From contig MHCR01000002.1 in assembly GCA_001816695.1 (NCBI GenBank), positions 51,834-57,795 of the forward strand: a DNA stretch of 5,962 nt. The letters are read 5' to 3'. Made by a program: the position numbers and the translations under genes. The stretch is from Candidatus Woykebacteria bacterium RBG_16_39_9b (GTDB taxonomy: Bacteria; Patescibacteriota; Microgenomatia; Woykebacterales; RBG-16-39-9b). Shown in pieces: positions 1-5,877 of the stretch (the stretch's first letter is position 1; each line of letters begins with the position of its first letter). The notes under the pieces are model-generated. The model worked only from the letters and a program-made list of their open reading frames with translations. It did no database searches and was not told the origin of the DNA.

Positions 1-372
1 AAGACCGTCGCTCAAAAAATTGTTTATGGAGCTTTAGGTAAGATCTCTCAACAAAATAAAGACCCAATAGTAGTATTCGAAACAGCGCTAAAAAACATCT
101 CTCCAAAGTTGGAGGTTAAACCAAGAAGAATTGGTGGGGCAAGTTACCAAGTGCCAATGGAAGTTCGTGGTGATCGAAAAGAAGCTTTAGCTATCCGTTG
201 GTTGATCACTTCGGCAAAAGCACGCTCCACTACAGAATGTCCCACGATGATAGATAAATTAGCAGCAGAGTTACTTGATGCTTACCAAAATCAAGGTGGC
301 GCTGTAAAGAAAAAAGAAAATACACATCGAATGGCGGAAGCTAATAAGGCTTTTGCTCACTTTCGCTGGTAG
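1..372 (+). CDS. rpsG: 30S ribosomal protein S7, 5'-truncated by window edge
   Basis: Small-subunit head protein S7, which nucleates assembly of the 3' major domain of 16S rRNA and lines the E site. The frame is open from base 1, so 123 codons are visible. S7 is usually about 156 residues, so roughly 33 N-terminal residues lie outside the window. Visible residues 1-9 (KTVAQKIVY) match the helix that follows the usual N-terminal segment. [11 protein letters not shown] (residues 42-52) is the conserved beta-hairpin. LAIRWL and the C-terminal [21 protein letters not shown] region are also classic S7. The protein ends at the usual FRW, so the C-terminus is complete. The last codons and the TAG stop (370-372) form the 5' arm of a strong hairpin that continues into the spacer. 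Order rpsG-fusA-tuf is the standard str operon. The start cannot be judged. Confidence 0.97.
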   Translation, partial: KTVAQKIVYGALGKISQQNKDPIVVFETALKNISPKLEVKPRRIGGASYQVPMEVRGDRKEALAIRWLITSAKARSTTECPTMIDKLAAELLDAYQNQGGAVKKKENTHRMAEANKAFAHFRW

Positions 373-453
373 CGAAAGTGATTATAGCAAAAACCTTGCG
401 AGAGGTGCATTACTATTAAAGCCGTTTGTTTCAATAGCACCCCCTCTCTAAAA
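349..453 (+). repeat. Structured tandem element, unit 1 (overlaps rpsG 3' end)
   Basis: First of two related units. It begins with 25 bp identical to the start of unit 2 and includes the last rpsG codons and stop. It folds into two hairpins inside a closing stem. Outer pairing is GCTTTT (349-354) with AAAAGC (450-455). Hairpin A is CACTTTCGCT (358-367), loop GGT, AGCGAAAGTG (371-380), a perfect 10-bp stem spanning the rpsG stop codon. Hairpin B is GAGAGGTGC (400-408) with GCAC and CCTCTC in 437-448, with a bulge of three C. An alternative longer fold extends hairpin A by TTTTGCT (351-357) with AGCAAAA (386-392) and AAGG (346-349) with CCTT (394-397). The pairing is read directly from sequence. 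A function, such as transcript 3'-end protection or a protein-binding site, is inference. Confidence 0.7.
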
Positions 454-521
454 GCTTTTGCTCACTTTCGCTGGTAGCAAACGCTTTGCGATAGTACCCT
501 TCGGTTGCACTATCTAGAAGC
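454..521 (+). repeat. Structured tandem element, unit 2
   Basis: Shorter second unit of the element. Bases 454-478 are identical to 349-373, and AGCAAACGCTTTGCGATAG (476-494) matches 386-404 at 15 of 19 positions. The unit closes with a segment (510-521) like the end of unit 1 (444-455). Compared with unit 1 it lacks the 15 bases at 371-385 and has a shorter second hairpin. Possible folds: outer stem GCTTTT (454-459) with AGAAGC (516-521), with inner hairpins GCAAA/TTTGC (477-489) and GATAGT/ACTATC (490-514). Alternatively, AAAGCtTTTGCT (451-462) pairs with AGCAAAcGCTTT (476-487) with one mismatch. In the rpsG frame it still encodes KAFAHFRW followed by TAG, an echo of the S7 C-terminus, but there is no open frame leading into it. 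Confidence 0.7.
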
Positions 522-532
522 ATTCACTAATT

Positions 533-564
533 TGTTGTTAGGTTAACGCAAACTGCCGACAACA
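533..564 (+). promoter_or_regulatory. Possible antiterminator stem upstream of fusA
   Basis: TGTTGT (533-538) is perfectly complementary to ACAACA (559-564). The pairing can continue, past a bulged A540, with a T539-G558 wobble and GG (541-542) to CC (556-557). The 3' arm overlaps the 5' arm of the terminator stem at 561-566, so the two folds exclude each other. That is the geometry of a transcription attenuator. No ligand-binding domain is recognised; the tandem element upstream is the only candidate sensor. Functional switching is inference. Confidence 0.35.
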
Positions 565-580
565 CCAAAAGGTGTTTTTT
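561..580 (+). terminator. Intrinsic terminator or attenuator before fusA
   Basis: AACACC (561-566), loop AAAA, GGTGTT (571-576), running directly into a T-run (575-580, six T). The stem is a perfect 6 bp but not very GC-rich, so termination is probably partial. It lies after rpsG and only 12 nt before the fusA ATG, so it could both reduce transcription into fusA and occupy the place where a Shine-Dalgarno would normally be. No clear promoter is visible between it and fusA, so some read-through is needed for fusA expression. Confidence 0.6.
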
Positions 581-592
581 GATTGACAAAAA

Positions 593-2713
593 ATGATTGA
601 AAAAATCTCTTTAGATAGAATCAGAAATATTGGAATAATCGCTCATATAGACGCGGGTAAAACTACTGTTACAGAACGCGTTTTATTTTATACAGGTAAA
701 ACCTACAAAGTTGGTGAGGTACACGAGGGTACCGCAGTTATGGATTGGATGGAGCAGGAAAGAGAGCGTGGCATTACCATTACATCTGCAGCAACTACAA
801 CCTTTTGGGAGACCCACGGAGGACCGTTTAAAGGTCAAAAATACCGCATAAATATTATAGATACCCCTGGACATGTTGATTTTACTGCCGAAGTCGAAAG
901 GTCTTTGCGAGTTTTGGATGGAGCAGTGGTGGTATTTGATGGGAAGATGGGAGTGGAACCTCAATCGGAAACAGTATGGCGTCAGGCTGATAAATACAAG
1001 GTTCCAAGAATCTGTTTTATCAATAAATTAGATGCTATCGGGGGTGATTTCTATATGAGCTTATCCACAATTAAAGACAAGCTTGGTGCGAATGCCCATC
1101 CAATACAATTACCAATTGGTCAAGAAGGTTCCTTTAAGGGAGTGGTTGATTTAATAACAAGAGAAGCAACTATTTACACAGATGATATGGGAAAAGAACC
1201 TCAAAAAACCGAAATTCCCTCAGAAATGGCCAGCAAAGTTGAAGAGTATAGATCAAAATTGGTAGAAGCAATAATTGAACAAGACGAAGCTCTTTTAGAG
1301 AAATATTTAAATGGAGAAGAAATTAATACAGAAAGTCTCGAACAAACTCTTCGCAAATCTGTCATTGAAGCAAAAATATTTCCCGTAATGGCTGGGAGCG
1401 CTCTTAAAAATAAGGCTGTTCAACCTCTCTTGGATGCGGTAATAGAATATCTTCCCTCGCCGCTTGAAACCCCACACATTAAAGGTAAAAACTCAAAAGG
1501 CGGTGAAGAAATAGAGATAAAAACAGATACTAATGAACCTTTTTGCGCGCTGGCATTTAAAGTTATGACAGACCCATTTGTTGGTAGGTTAACCTATTTT
1601 AGAGTTTATTCTGGGAAGCTGTTAGCGGGATCTTATGTGCACAATTCAACCAAAGGTGTTAAAGAAAGAGTCGGACGAATATTATTAATGCATGCAAATG
1701 CAAGGCAAGAGATTTCAGAAATAGCCGCTGGTGAAATAGCAGCAGCCGTAGGTTTAAAAGAAACTACTACCGGGGATACTCTATGCGATGAGTCTAGGCA
1801 AGTAATTTTGGAATCAATACATTTTCCGGAACCGGTCATCTCCTTGGCAATAGAGCCAAAAACGAAGGTCGATCAAGAAAAAATGAGCCTAGCACTCTCA
1901 AAACTCTCAGAGGAAGACCCAACTTTTAAAATGAGAACAGATTTTGAGACAGGGCAGGCCATCATTTCAGGTATGGGAGAACTTCATCTTGATATTATTG
2001 TAGACCGAATGAAAAGGGAGTTTGGGGTTGGTGCAAATGTCGGTAAGCCTCAAGTAGCTTACAAAGAAACTATAAAGAAAATTGCAACTGGCGAAGGAAA
2101 ATATATACGTCAAACCGGTGGTAGAGGGCAATATGGGCATTGCTTTATTCGTGTAGAGCCGCAGGGTAGAGGAGAAGGCGAAGCATTCGTTAGTAAGATC
2201 GTTGGTGGTGCTATTCCGAAAGAATTTATTCCGGCAATTGAAAAAGGAGCTCGTGAGGCAATGGCAAATGGGATTTTAGCAGGCTACCCAATAGTAGATA
2301 TTAAAGCAGCTGTATACGATGGTAGCTATCATGATGTTGATTCCTCTGAAGCTGCTTTTAAAATTGCCGGTTCACTTGCTTTAAAAGAAGCAAGTAAGAA
2401 TGCAGAACTAGTTCTCCTAGAACCTATTATGAAGATAGAAGTAACTACACCAGAAGAGTTCATGGGGGATATTATCGGTGATTTATCGAGTAAAAGAGCA
2501 CGAATAGAAGGAACCGAAGCTAGAGGTAATACACGAATAATTAAAGGTTCAGTACCGTTGGCTGAGATGTTTGGTTATGCAACATCTCTCCGAAGCATGA
2601 CCCAAGGCAGAGCAGGCTTTAACATGGAAACCTCCCATTACGAAGAAATTCCAACTAATATTGCAAATAATATTATCAACCAGAATATTAAAGAAGAAAA
2701 GAAACCTAGTTGA
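593..2713 (+). CDS. fusA: Translation elongation factor G
   Basis: Ribosomal translocase GTPase: it moves tRNAs and mRNA after peptide-bond formation and, with RRF, splits ribosomes. 706 residues against about 690-705 in the family. GTPase motifs: AHIDAGKT (17-24), RGITI (59-63), DTPGH (90-94, with catalytic His94), NKLD (144-147; NKMD is commoner) and GSALK (268-272). Domain II follows from about residue 310. Domain IV contains [10 protein letters not shown] (507-516) and the tip histidine His580 in [13 protein letters not shown], which reaches the decoding centre. Domain V starts near [10 protein letters not shown] (about 608) and ends near HYEEIP. About 20 polar residues follow, with a lysine-rich end. 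It looks like a canonical translocating EF-G with all key residues kept. ATG at 593 gives the usual short N-terminus before [10 protein letters not shown]. No Shine-Dalgarno is visible: the upstream bases are a T-run and GATTGACAAAAA. Confidence 0.98.
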   Translation: MIEKISLDRIRNIGIIAHIDAGKTTVTERVLFYTGKTYKVGEVHEGTAVMDWMEQERERGITITSAATTTFWETHGGPFKGQKYRINIIDTPGHVDFTAEVERSLRVLDGAVVVFDGKMGVEPQSETVWRQADKYKVPRICFINKLDAIGGDFYMSLSTIKDKLGANAHPIQLPIGQEGSFKGVVDLITREATIYTDDMGKEPQKTEIPSEMASKVEEYRSKLVEAIIEQDEALLEKYLNGEEINTESLEQTLRKSVIEAKIFPVMAGSALKNKAVQPLLDAVIEYLPSPLETPHIKGKNSKGGEEIEIKTDTNEPFCALAFKVMTDPFVGRLTYFRVYSGKLLAGSYVHNSTKGVKERVGRILLMHANARQEISEIAAGEIAAAVGLKETTTGDTLCDESRQVILESIHFPEPVISLAIEPKTKVDQEKMSLALSKLSEEDPTFKMRTDFETGQAIISGMGELHLDIIVDRMKREFGVGANVGKPQVAYKETIKKIATGEGKYIRQTGGRGQYGHCFIRVEPQGRGEGEAFVSKIVGGAIPKEFIPAIEKGAREAMANGILAGYPIVDIKAAVYDGSYHDVDSSEAAFKIAGSLALKEASKNAELVLLEPIMKIEVTTPEEFMGDIIGDLSSKRARIEGTEARGNTRIIKGSVPLAEMFGYATSLRSMTQGRAGFNMETSHYEEIPTNIANNIINQNIKEEKKPS

Positions 2714-2726
2714 ACTTGACTTCTTC

Positions 2727-2735
2727 TGGTAAAAT
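2727..2735 (+). promoter_or_regulatory. Probable extended -10 promoter for tuf
   Basis: TGGTAAAAT matches the extended -10 form TGnTATAAT, with 5 of 6 bases in the hexamer (2730-2735). The best upstream -35-like hexamer is TTGAAC (2710-2715), with a short 14-bp spacer that overlaps the fusA stop, so the extended TG motif would have to do most of the work. A separate TTGACT at 2716-2721 is too close to this -10. Transcription would start near 2742 and give a leader of about 57 nt. A tuf-specific promoter fits the high EF-Tu demand, but it is not proven by sequence alone. Confidence 0.4.
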
Positions 2736-2774
2736 AAATAAGTTGCTTGGATGTTTGAATTAAAGTTAAATATC

Positions 2775-2793
2775 ACCCGAACAGGAGGCGGGT
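2775..2793 (+). promoter_or_regulatory. tuf Shine-Dalgarno in a hairpin loop
   Basis: ACCCG (2775-2779) pairs perfectly with CGGGT (2789-2793). The 9-nt loop between them, AACAGGAGG, carries a full consensus AGGAGG (2783-2788). The spacing from AGGAGG to the ATG at 2799 is 10 nt if the stem is open and effectively shorter if it is closed. This is the strongest ribosome-binding site in the window. Presenting the site in a loop could help or hinder the ribosome; which of these applies is not visible. Confidence 0.6.
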
Positions 2794-2798
2794 AATTT

Positions 2799-3995
2799 AT
2801 GGCTGAAGGATCAAGCAAGAAATTTGAGAGGACTAAACCGCATTTAAATATTGGAACTATTGGCCATGTTGATCATGGTAAAACTACTCTTACTAGTGCA
2901 ATAACCAAGTATTTATCTGCTGGGGGAGGTGCGGAATTTAGATCTTTTGATTCAATTGATAACGCGCCAGAGGAAAAACAACGCGGTATTACAATTGCCC
3001 TCGCACACGTTGAATATGAAACAAGTAAGCGTCATTACGCTCATATAGATGCACCAGGCCACGCTGATTACATAAAGAATATGATTACCGGTGCAGCCCA
3101 GATGGACGGTGCAATTTTAGTCGTATCTGCTGCAGATGGCCCTATGCCTCAGACTCGAGAACATATCTTACTTGCCCGCCAAGTTGGAGTACCAGCTATA
3201 GTTGTGTATATGAATAAAGTTGATACTGTTGATGATAAGGATCTTCTCGATCTTGTCGAGGAAGAAATTCGTGAATTATTAACAAAATATGAGTTTCCAG
3301 GAAAAGAAATTCCAGTTATAAGAGGAAGTGCCTTGAAATCTTTAGAAGGAGATGCCGAAGCACAGAAGAGTATTGAGGAATTACTGAAATCAGTTGATGA
3401 GTATATACCAACTCCAACCAGAGATTTGGACAAGCCGTTTTTAATGCCAATCGAAGATGTATTTTCTATTAAGGGACGAGGAACCGTAGTTACAGGTAGA
3501 ATTGATCGTGGAAGGGTGAAAGTTAATGATAACGTTGAAGTTGTTGGTATTAGACCCAAGACAACGTCTACAGTTGTTACCGGGGTAGAAATGTTTAGGA
3601 AACAACTTGATGAAGGTCAAGCAGGTGATAATGTAGGGTTACTACTGCGTGGGGTTGAAAAAGACGACGTTGAGCGTGGACAAGTGATAGCTGCTCCAGG
3701 ATCGATTAAGCCTCATACTGAATTTGAAGCAGAAGTATATGTTTTAACAAAAGAAGAGGGTGGTCGTCACACACCGTTCTTTTCTGGATATCGGCCTCAA
3801 TTCTATCTTAGGACAACAGATGTTACAGGCGAATCTGCACTGCCTTCGGGTACTGAGATGGTAATGCCAGGAGATAATACTAAACTAACAGTAAAATTAA
3901 TCGGCCCAGTCGCGTTAGAGGAAGGTTTGAGATTTGCTATTAGGGAAGGTGGTAAAACTGTAGGTGCAGGAGTAGTCACCAAGATTATTTCATAA
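2799..3995 (+). CDS. tuf: Translation elongation factor Tu
   Basis: GTPase that carries aminoacyl-tRNA to the ribosomal A site. 398 residues, the normal length (about 394-400). GTP-binding motifs: GHVDHGKT (22-29), switch [11 protein letters not shown] (61-70) with Thr65, DAPGH (84-88) with catalytic His88, NKVD (139-142) and GSALK (176-180). The beta-barrel domains 2 (about 215-305, [14 protein letters not shown]) and 3 (to the end, [16 protein letters not shown] and the final [10 protein letters not shown]) are complete. Variants from the E. coli pattern are Ala85 in place of the Cys of DCPGH, and IALAH in place of INTSH. I recall both from CPR and some related lineages, so they are probably lineage markers, not loss of function. 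ATG 2799 is fixed by AGGAGG 10 nt upstream. It probably has its own promoter and reads on into rpsJ, since no terminator of normal strength follows. Confidence 0.98.
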   Translation: MAEGSSKKFERTKPHLNIGTIGHVDHGKTTLTSAITKYLSAGGGAEFRSFDSIDNAPEEKQRGITIALAHVEYETSKRHYAHIDAPGHADYIKNMITGAAQMDGAILVVSAADGPMPQTREHILLARQVGVPAIVVYMNKVDTVDDKDLLDLVEEEIRELLTKYEFPGKEIPVIRGSALKSLEGDAEAQKSIEELLKSVDEYIPTPTRDLDKPFLMPIEDVFSIKGRGTVVTGRIDRGRVKVNDNVEVVGIRPKTTSTVVTGVEMFRKQLDEGQAGDNVGLLLRGVEKDDVERGQVIAAPGSIKPHTEFEAEVYVLTKEEGGRHTPFFSGYRPQFYLRTTDVTGESALPSGTEMVMPGDNTKLTVKLIGPVALEEGLRFAIREGGKTVGAGVVTKIIS

Positions 3996-4022
3996 CTAAA
4001 GCAATCTCATTAATTTAGTTTT
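3994..4022 (+). promoter_or_regulatory. Weak AT-rich hairpin between tuf and rpsJ
   Basis: AACTAAA (3994-4000, starting in the tuf stop codon) is perfectly complementary to TTTAGTT (4014-4020), with a 13-nt loop. The 3' arm and two more T abut the rpsJ ATG at 4023. The stem is 7 bp but has only one G-C pair, so it is weak and would not be expected to stop transcription. It is noted because it takes the position where an rpsJ ribosome-binding site would be and none is visible. Confidence 0.3.
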
Positions 4023-4331
4023 ATGCCGAAAGGTCGTATTAGAGTACGTTTAAAATCCTATGATGCAAGAGTGTTAGATGACTCTGTTGAGGATATATTA
4101 GATACAGCAATTAGGACAGGCGCAAAAATAGCTGGTCCCATACCGCTTCCTACAGAACGGGAGCGATTTACTGTGACAACTTCGCCTCATGTAGATAAAG
4201 ATGCGCGTGAGCACTTCGAAATTCTAACACATAAGCGCTTAATAGATATTATAGAACCAACACCTAAAACGTTAGATTCTCTAATGCACCTTGAGTTGCC
4301 TGCGGGCGTGGATATAGAAATAAAAATGTAG
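4023..4331 (+). CDS. rpsJ: 30S ribosomal protein S10 (NusE)
   Basis: Small-subunit head protein S10, which in bacteria also serves as NusE: paired with NusB in antitermination complexes and contacting NusG to couple transcription and translation. 102 residues, exactly family length. Residues 5-19 ([15 protein letters not shown]) are the first strand and helix. [16 protein letters not shown] (29-44) fits the S10 family signature. The stretch from [13 protein letters not shown] (54-66) to THKRLIDI forms the extended loop region that packs into the head, and [11 protein letters not shown] is the standard C-terminus. ATG 4023 gives the expected [11 protein letters not shown] start, and no other start is reasonable. 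There is no Shine-Dalgarno in the 27-nt gap after tuf. The first gene of the S10 cluster follows tuf directly, so there is no room for a long leader like the L4-responsive one known in gammaproteobacteria. Confidence 0.98.
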   Translation: MPKGRIRVRLKSYDARVLDDSVEDILDTAIRTGAKIAGPIPLPTERERFTVTTSPHVDKDAREHFEILTHKRLIDIIEPTPKTLDSLMHLELPAGVDIEIKM

Positions 4332-4365
4332 ACTATCTATATAAACTAAATTATTTCAAACTCTG

Positions 4366-4385
4366 GGCCGAAGAAGGCCTTTTTT
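4366..4385 (+). terminator. Terminator-like hairpin directly before rplC
   Basis: GGCC (4366-4369), loop GAAGAA, GGCC (4376-4379), followed by TTTTTT (4380-4385). G4365 can add a G-T wobble pair. An outer stem, TTCAAA (4355-4360) with TTTGAA (4387-4392), can close around the hairpin and the T-run. The inner stem is short but all GC and has the classic U-tract. It ends 8 nt before the rplC ATG. It lies inside an operon, so it is more likely a partial terminator or attenuator, or a translation-control hairpin, than a true operon end. Confidence 0.5.
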
Positions 4386-4393
4386 ATTTGAAT

Positions 4394-5179
4394 ATGGTAA
4401 AGGGACTTTTAGGAAAAAAACTTAATATGGGAAGCACATACGATTCTCATAATCGTTGGTCGCCTATTACTAACGTTTTAATTGAACCAAATCTTGTAGT
4501 TCAAGTAAAGGAAATAGATAAAGATGGTTATAAAGCAGCACAGATTGGTGTCGGAAAAGAAAAACACCCAACTAAATCACTTATCGGGCACTTTAAGAAA
4601 GCTACGGTTTTGGATGCACCGAAATTTTTAAAAGAAGTTCCCTTTGACGGGGAACTTTCTTTAGGCCAAGAGATAAAAGTATCTGATGTTTTCAAGAAAG
4701 GGGAATTTGTTGATGTTGTTGGCACCTCCAAGGGTAAAGGCTTCGCTGGTGTGGTTAAAAGACACGGATTTGCTGGTGGTCCAAGGACACACGGACAATC
4801 AGATCGTGAACGTGCTCCTGGGTCAATTGGTGCTGCTACGACCCCCGGTAGAGTTCTAAAGGGAACCAGGATGGCCGGTCATATGGGGTTTTCTAAAGTA
4901 ACGGCTCGTGGTTTGGAGATAATAGAGATTGATAATGAGAGTAGCATCTTGAAGATAAAAGGCTCTATACCAGGTCCTTCAAATTCTGTTGTTTTAATAA
5001 AAAAATCCTCAAAAAGGAAAAAAGATTATCATGAGCCTGAGGCCCCAACTGTTCCGTTCATTAAACAATCAGATGGGACAACACAAGAATCTAAAGAAGA
5101 GATTTCAAATAAACCTGTTGGTACGAATAAAGAACCAGAATTAACAGCTGACAAAGTTGGTAAAAGTGAGGAAGATTAA
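4394..5179 (+). CDS. rplC: 50S ribosomal protein L3 with long C-terminal tail
   Basis: Early-assembling large-subunit protein whose central loop reaches toward the peptidyl-transferase centre. 261 residues from ATG 4394, against about 205-215 in typical bacteria. The core is clear: MVKGLLGKKLNMG at the start, then VDVVGTSKGKGFAGVVKRHGF (GTSKGKGF is 110-117), HGQSDRERAPGSIGAATTPGRV and RMAGHMG. The conserved fold ends near SVVLIKK (about 198-204). After a basic SSKRKK stretch, about 50 residues (211-261) are low-complexity, rich in Glu, Lys, Ser, Thr and Pro, and probably disordered. The usual glutamine of E. coli GQNQTPG (the PrmB methylation site) is not present: the motif is GAATTPG. A TTG at 4388 would add two residues and would sit 10 nt after AAGAAGG (4371-4377), but the ATG fits the family better. 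There is no Shine-Dalgarno at normal distance from the ATG. Confidence 0.96.
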   Translation: MVKGLLGKKLNMGSTYDSHNRWSPITNVLIEPNLVVQVKEIDKDGYKAAQIGVGKEKHPTKSLIGHFKKATVLDAPKFLKEVPFDGELSLGQEIKVSDVFKKGEFVDVVGTSKGKGFAGVVKRHGFAGGPRTHGQSDRERAPGSIGAATTPGRVLKGTRMAGHMGFSKVTARGLEIIEIDNESSILKIKGSIPGPSNSVVLIKKSSKRKKDYHEPEAPTVPFIKQSDGTTQESKEEISNKPVGTNKEPELTADKVGKSEED

Positions 5180-5184
5180 ATTAA

Positions 5185-5877
5185 ATGAAGCAAAAAGTTT
5201 CAGATAAAGCAAAAAAAAATGTCGTAAAAAAAGAAAAAGTAATCTTACCGGTATACAGTGCGAAAGCGGAAGAAATTTCGAAAATTTTCTTGCCAAAAGA
5301 AATATTTGATCTGAAGCCTAATAGTAATCTCATGCAGCTAGCTATAAGAGTATATTTGTTTAATCAGAGAAAAGGGCTTGCATCTACAAAAACTCGTTCC
5401 GAAGTGGCAGGAGGAGGAGCAAAACCTTGGCGACAAAAAGGCACTGGAAGGGCCCGAGCAGGGACCATACGTGCCCCTCATTGGAGAGGGGGAGGTACGG
5501 TTTTCGGTCCCAAACAGCGTGATTGGACATTAAAAATTACTAAGAAGATGAAAAAAGTAGCACTCTTTTCTGCACTTTCCCAGAGGTTTAAAGAAGGAAA
5601 CCTAACAATTATTGAGGGTATTAATGCCAAAGAGCCGAATACTAAGAAAGCATTAGGACTTCTGACCAAGTTAGGGATTTCTGGTAAGATTCTTTTGGTG
5701 TTACCCATTCAAAGCCAAATAATTGATAAATCGTTTAGAAATATTAAGGATATTAGTGTAAAGAGTGTGGTTAATTTGAATATTTATGACGTACTTAGTA
5801 ACAATAAGATTATTTTTACTGAAGAAGCAATCGAGGGATTAACTAAGCATTTTTTATTAAAAGGTGAAGATAAATGA
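5185..5877 (+). CDS. rplD: 50S ribosomal protein L4
   Basis: Large-subunit protein with a globular domain on the surface and a long loop that forms part of the peptide exit-tunnel constriction; the loop is also where macrolide-resistance changes occur in other bacteria. 230 residues, slightly above the usual 200-210. The loop is textbook: STKTRSEVAGGGAKPWRQKGTGRARAGTIRAPHWRGGGTVFGP spans residues 67-109. The C-terminal half (KVALFSALSQRF, LVLP, and NLNIYDVLSNNKIIFTEEAIEGL) follows the family. The first 18 residues form an extra lysine-rich segment (8 Lys) before the normal start of the fold at VILPVY. No later ATG is available in this segment, so the extension seems real. GAGGA (5168-5172), inside the end of rplC, is a plausible ribosome-binding site 12 nt before the ATG. 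The gap to rplC is 5 bp, suggesting translational coupling. Confidence 0.97.
   Translation: MKQKVSDKAKKNVVKKEKVILPVYSAKAEEISKIFLPKEIFDLKPNSNLMQLAIRVYLFNQRKGLASTKTRSEVAGGGAKPWRQKGTGRARAGTIRAPHWRGGGTVFGPKQRDWTLKITKKMKKVALFSALSQRFKEGNLTIIEGINAKEPNTKKALGLLTKLGISGKILLVLPIQSQIIDKSFRNIKDISVKSVVNLNIYDVLSNNKIIFTEEAIEGLTKHFLLKGEDK

Noticed and set aside
378..419. A 13-codon open frame starting with GTG after rpsG, possibly a leader peptide
   Set aside because: It has no ribosome-binding site, starts inside the 3' arm of a strong hairpin, and shows no run of regulatory codons.
583..588. Consensus -35 hexamer TTGACA just before fusA
   Set aside because: No acceptable -10 at 15-19 bp; a start there would lie within the fusA coding region, so it is likely chance.
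373..592. tRNA gene or CRISPR array in the structured spacer
   Set aside because: There is no cloverleaf with a T-loop or CCA-like end. Only two unequal units are present and they abut without spacers, so it is not CRISPR.
683..964. Antisense open frame within fusA, and similar minus-strand frames at 1633-1839, 2549-2818, 4528-4731 and 5478-5708
   Set aside because: All lie mainly or wholly opposite strongly conserved translation genes, with no own start signals or known domains.
2716..2721. TTGACT as -35 partner for the tuf promoter
   Set aside because: It is only 8 bp from TAAAAT, and the hexamer 17 bp downstream (TAAGTT) is a poor -10.
3149..3559. Antisense 136-codon open frame within tuf
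   Set aside because: It mirrors tuf codon structure, has serine/threonine-rich shadow composition and no recognisable family; tuf itself is certain.
4388..4393. TTG start for rplC, two codons before the ATG
   Set aside because: A purine-rich AAGAAGG lies at good spacing, but that segment is in the terminator hairpin, and L3 proteins normally begin at the M(V)KGLLGKK methionine.
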